Positions 23,419-25,389 of a DNA stretch of 25,389 nucleotides are shown in pieces. The DNA comes from an uncultured Eubacteriales bacterium (lineage in GTDB: Bacteria > Bacillota > Clostridia > Oscillospirales > CAG-272). Every line of letters starts with the position of its first letter. The first letter of the stretch is position 1. The stretch is taken from NCBI GenBank assembly GCA_934385225.1, contig CAKRPQ010000023.1, forward strand, positions 1 to 25,389. Reading direction: 5' to 3'. The notes beneath the pieces are model-generated. The model saw only the letters and a list, made by a program, of their open reading frames with translations. It searched no databases and was not told the origin of the DNA. Both the position numbers and the translations under genes were made by a program.

Positions 23419-24210
23419 ATGAAAAGATGTGATTTTAAGTTAAGCGGTTTTTCGTGTGCGGAGGAGGCAATATGCGCATATATTGACGGTGAACTTTCGG
23501 AAAGCGAAATCGAAAAACTTGAAGAGCATATTAAAAATTGCTCCGAATGTGCCGAGACGCTTGCAAGATACCGCAGTTTCAAGGCTGAAATCGAGAAAAT
23601 GGAATACGAAGTTCCCGATGATCTCCACGAGAGGATAATGAACGGCATTAAAGACCGTATAAAGACGGGAAATGCGGTCGGAAAGAAAAGGATCACACCG
23701 ACGCTTTCGCGCAGGATCGGTCTCTGGTGCGGCGCGGGCGTCGCTGCTGTGCTTTGTCTTTCGCTTATTGCAAGTCCGCTTTTCAAGAAGGCATTTTCTC
23801 TTGATGAAAATAGTGCCTATTATGCTGTCGGCGATGCCGATATGCTTAATTACGGTGCTTATATGAAAAGTCCGTCAGATAGTGATGTTGACTGTGCGCC
23901 GCCCGCGGAAGCAGGCGCAAACGGAGCCGAATGTGCCGAGGCTAAGAGTGCAAACGGTAATTTTGACGTAATATGGTTCGATGACAGCGGCGATGCGGAG
24001 GATAGAGCAGCGGACGTCGGCGAAAACGACGTTTTTGATTCGCCTGCGCTTCTTCCCAAATTCTCTTCCGACTGCCTTAAATTTTCTATGATAAACAACA
24101 GTCTTTGCCGCTCTTATTATAACAATCTCTGCCTTAATGTTCTCGAATATCCCGAAACGACTGCGGATAAAATTCCCGAATACGAACATCCACGCGGATC
24201 GCTTGACTGA
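23419..24210 (+). CDS. Zinc-finger (ZAS) transmembrane anti-sigma factor
   Basis: The N-terminal part (1-60) is a ZAS-type anti-sigma domain: AICAYIDGELSESE, then H37-x3-C41-x2-C44, with C13 or C19 as the further ligand. A membrane helix follows (about 99-121). The remaining ~140 residues are extracytoplasmic, acidic and unlike any sensor I know; they include five cysteines (DC, EC, DC, LC, LC). The protein should hold the upstream sigma factor inactive at the membrane until a signal arrives. AGGAGG eight bases before the ATG supports the start. It is the last gene of the run, with a terminator after it. Confidence 0.85.
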   Translation: MKRCDFKLSGFSCAEEAICAYIDGELSESEIEKLEEHIKNCSECAETLARYRSFKAEIEKMEYEVPDDLHERIMNGIKDRIKTGNAVGKKRITPTLSRRIGLWCGAGVAAVLCLSLIASPLFKKAFSLDENSAYYAVGDADMLNYGAYMKSPSDSDVDCAPPAEAGANGAECAEAKSANGNFDVIWFDDSGDAEDRAADVGENDVFDSPALLPKFSSDCLKFSMINNSLCRSYYNNLCLNVLEYPETTADKIPEYEHPRGSLD

Positions 24211-24220
24211 ATTACAAAAC

Positions 24221-24252
24221 AAAGCCCTGTGCTTTTGCGGCACAGGGCTTTT
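24221..24252 (+). terminator. Terminator of the sigma/anti-sigma end of the operon
   Basis: A 12-bp perfect stem AAAGCCCTGTGC (24221-24232) with 24240-24251, seven-base loop, but only a short T run at its end. It lies 10 bases after the anti-sigma stop. Confidence 0.75.
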
Positions 24253-24256
24253 ACAG

Positions 24257-24300
24257 TAAAAAAGTCCCGAAAGGCAAAGCCCTTCGGGACGATTTTTTAT
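24257..24300. terminator. Bidirectional terminator at the 3' end of pckG
   Basis: Stem GTCCCGAA (24264-24271) with 24283-24290, extended inward by two G-C pairs past one A/C mismatch. A run of A on the left gives T on the minus strand after pckG, and TTTTTTATTT on the right gives T for the plus strand. Together with the hairpin at 24221 it insulates the converging units. Confidence 0.85.
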
Positions 24301-24310
24301 TTAGAACAAA

Positions 24311-25389
24311 TTACTTTTTGAGGTTTGCTTCGAGGACGGCAAGCTCGTCGTAAAGCTCGCTCGGAACTCTGTCGCCGACCTGATTGTAGAACGCCTTGAT
24401 GTTCTCAACGTCTTCAAGCCAGGAATCTTTGTCTATTGTGAGGAGGTTCTTTATCGTATCGAGAGTAACATCTTTGAGACCCTCAATGTTGATATCCTCT
24501 GCCTTCGGAACAAATCCGATAGGAGTTTCGACAGCGTCAACCTTGCCTTCGCAGCGAGCGAGAATCCACATAAGAACTCTCATGTTGTCGCCGAAGCCGG
24601 GCCAGATGAAGTTGCCGTTGTCATCGGTTCTGAACCAGTTGACATGGAAAATCTTCGGAGCATGAGGAATCTTCTTGCCCATTTCGAGCCAGTGTGCGAA
24701 ATAGTCGCCCATATTGTAACCTACGAACGGACGCATTGCCATCGGGTCACGACGAACTACGCCGACGGCACCTGCGGCTGCCGCTGTTGTCTCGGAAGCC
24801 ATGATAGAGCCGACGAAAGTACCGTGCTGCCAGCTTCTGGACTCATAAACGAGAGGAGCTGTCTTTGCACGTCTGCCGCCGAAGATGATAGCGGAGAGCG
24901 GAACACCTTTAAGCGAATTAAACTCGCTCGAAAGGCACGGGCAGTTTGTAGCCTTTGCCGTGAAACGGGAGTTCGGGTGTGCGCAGGAGGTGTTGACCTT
25001 GTCTGCCTTGTTGTACTTTGTGTAATCCCACTTTTCGCCCTTCCAGTTGATTGCGTTCTTCGGAGGATTGTTGTCGAGGCCTTCCCACCAAACGGTGTTG
25101 TCGTCGAGGTTGTGCCCGACGTTCGTGAAGATGCAGTCTTTCTTTGTTGTAGCGAGTGCGTTGGGGTTGGAGTGTTCGTTTGTACCGGGAGCAACGCCGA
25201 AGAATCCGTTTTCGGGGTTGATCGCGTAAAGTCTGCCGTCTTCGCCGATTCTGATCCATGCGATATCATCGCCGACTGTCCAGACTTTGTAGCCCTTGTT
25301 TCTGTAATTTTCGGGCGGAATAAGCATTGCGAGGTTTGTCTTACCGCAAGCGGACGGGAATGCGGCGGATACATACTTGATATCGCCGT
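24311..25389 (-). CDS. pckG: Phosphoenolpyruvate carboxykinase, GTP type (5' end outside the window)
   Basis: The enzyme interconverts oxaloacetate plus GTP with phosphoenolpyruvate, CO2 and GDP, the entry to gluconeogenesis or, in fermenters, a CO2-fixing step. The visible part is the C-terminal ~358 residues of a protein normally near 600. The first visible residues carry the P-loop-like motif AFPSACGKTNLAM with its reactive cysteine (ACGK), downstream of GDIKYVSA. Further GTP-PEPCK marks are APGTNEHSNPNA, IFGGRR, MRPFVGYNMGDYF and the NWFRTDDNGNFIWPGFGDN block. The reading frame stays open to the right window edge, so the true start lies beyond 25389; the ATG at 25325-25327 is internal. 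Confidence 0.96.
   Translation of the reverse strand, partial: GDIKYVSAAFPSACGKTNLAMLIPPENYRNKGYKVWTVGDDIAWIRIGEDGRLYAINPENGFFGVAPGTNEHSNPNALATTKKDCIFTNVGHNLDDNTVWWEGLDNNPPKNAINWKGEKWDYTKYNKADKVNTSCAHPNSRFTAKATNCPCLSSEFNSLKGVPLSAIIFGGRRAKTAPLVYESRSWQHGTFVGSIMASETTAAAAGAVGVVRRDPMAMRPFVGYNMGDYFAHWLEMGKKIPHAPKIFHVNWFRTDDNGNFIWPGFGDNMRVLMWILARCEGKVDAVETPIGFVPKAEDINIEGLKDVTLDTIKNLLTIDKDSWLEDVENIKAFYNQVGDRVPSELYDELAVLEANLKK

Overview
The window looks like a chromosomal piece of a Gram-positive, probably spore-forming Clostridia member (an Oscillospirales/Ruminococcaceae-type gut or rumen bacterium is my inference). The reasons are strong AGGAGG ribosome sites, sigma-A promoters with strict 17-base spacers, a yceD-rpmF pair, a walJ-rlmH pair, S-layer-homology (SLH) surface proteins carrying cohesin domains, and a SpoIIQ-like M23 protein preceded by a sigma-F-like promoter. 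No tRNA, rRNA, CRISPR array, insertion sequence or phage gene was seen. The window is ordinary chromosome with one surface-protein (accessory) block.

Layout. 1-4545 (minus): the bifunctional NAD(P)HX repair enzyme (nnr), then the full proline pathway proB-proA-proC with its own promoter and a terminator at 55-79. 4670-5602 (plus): DUF177/YceD protein and ribosomal protein L32, from a perfect consensus promoter. 5669-6460 (minus): the SpoIIQ-like M23 protein. 6837-11280 (plus): two paralogous secreted cohesin-SLH proteins of 386 and 1059 residues, the larger with a long array of MBG/YDG/Ig-like domains. 11397-11885 (plus): a Nudix hydrolase. 11979-13919 (minus): a large glutaminase-A-like (DUF4965/DUF1793) protein. 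14113-15316 (plus): an SPFH-domain membrane protein and a ribbon-helix-helix protein, separated by one base, with a tandem palindrome over their promoter. 15391-15924 (plus): a small membrane protein. 15918-16484 (minus): a lipoprotein whose stop overlaps it. 16639-24210 (plus): a long co-directional run of galactokinase-like protein, small membrane protein, WalJ, RlmH, WG-repeat membrane protein, DusB-type tRNA-dihydrouridine synthase, ECF-type sigma factor and zinc-finger anti-sigma factor, ending in a terminator. 24311-25389 (minus): the C-terminal ~360 residues of a GTP-type PEP carboxykinase, cut by the window edge.

How the genes work together. ProB, ProA and ProC make proline from glutamate. 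YceD and L32 belong to ribosome assembly, and RlmH and Dus modify rRNA and tRNA. The sigma/anti-sigma pair is a likely envelope-signal switch. The cohesin-SLH proteins should sit on the cell wall and could dock dockerin-bearing partners, none of which is encoded here. The most interesting leads are the cohesin-SLH pair, the Arc-like operator candidate in front of the SPFH/RHH pair, and the sigma-F-like promoter of the SpoIIQ-like gene.
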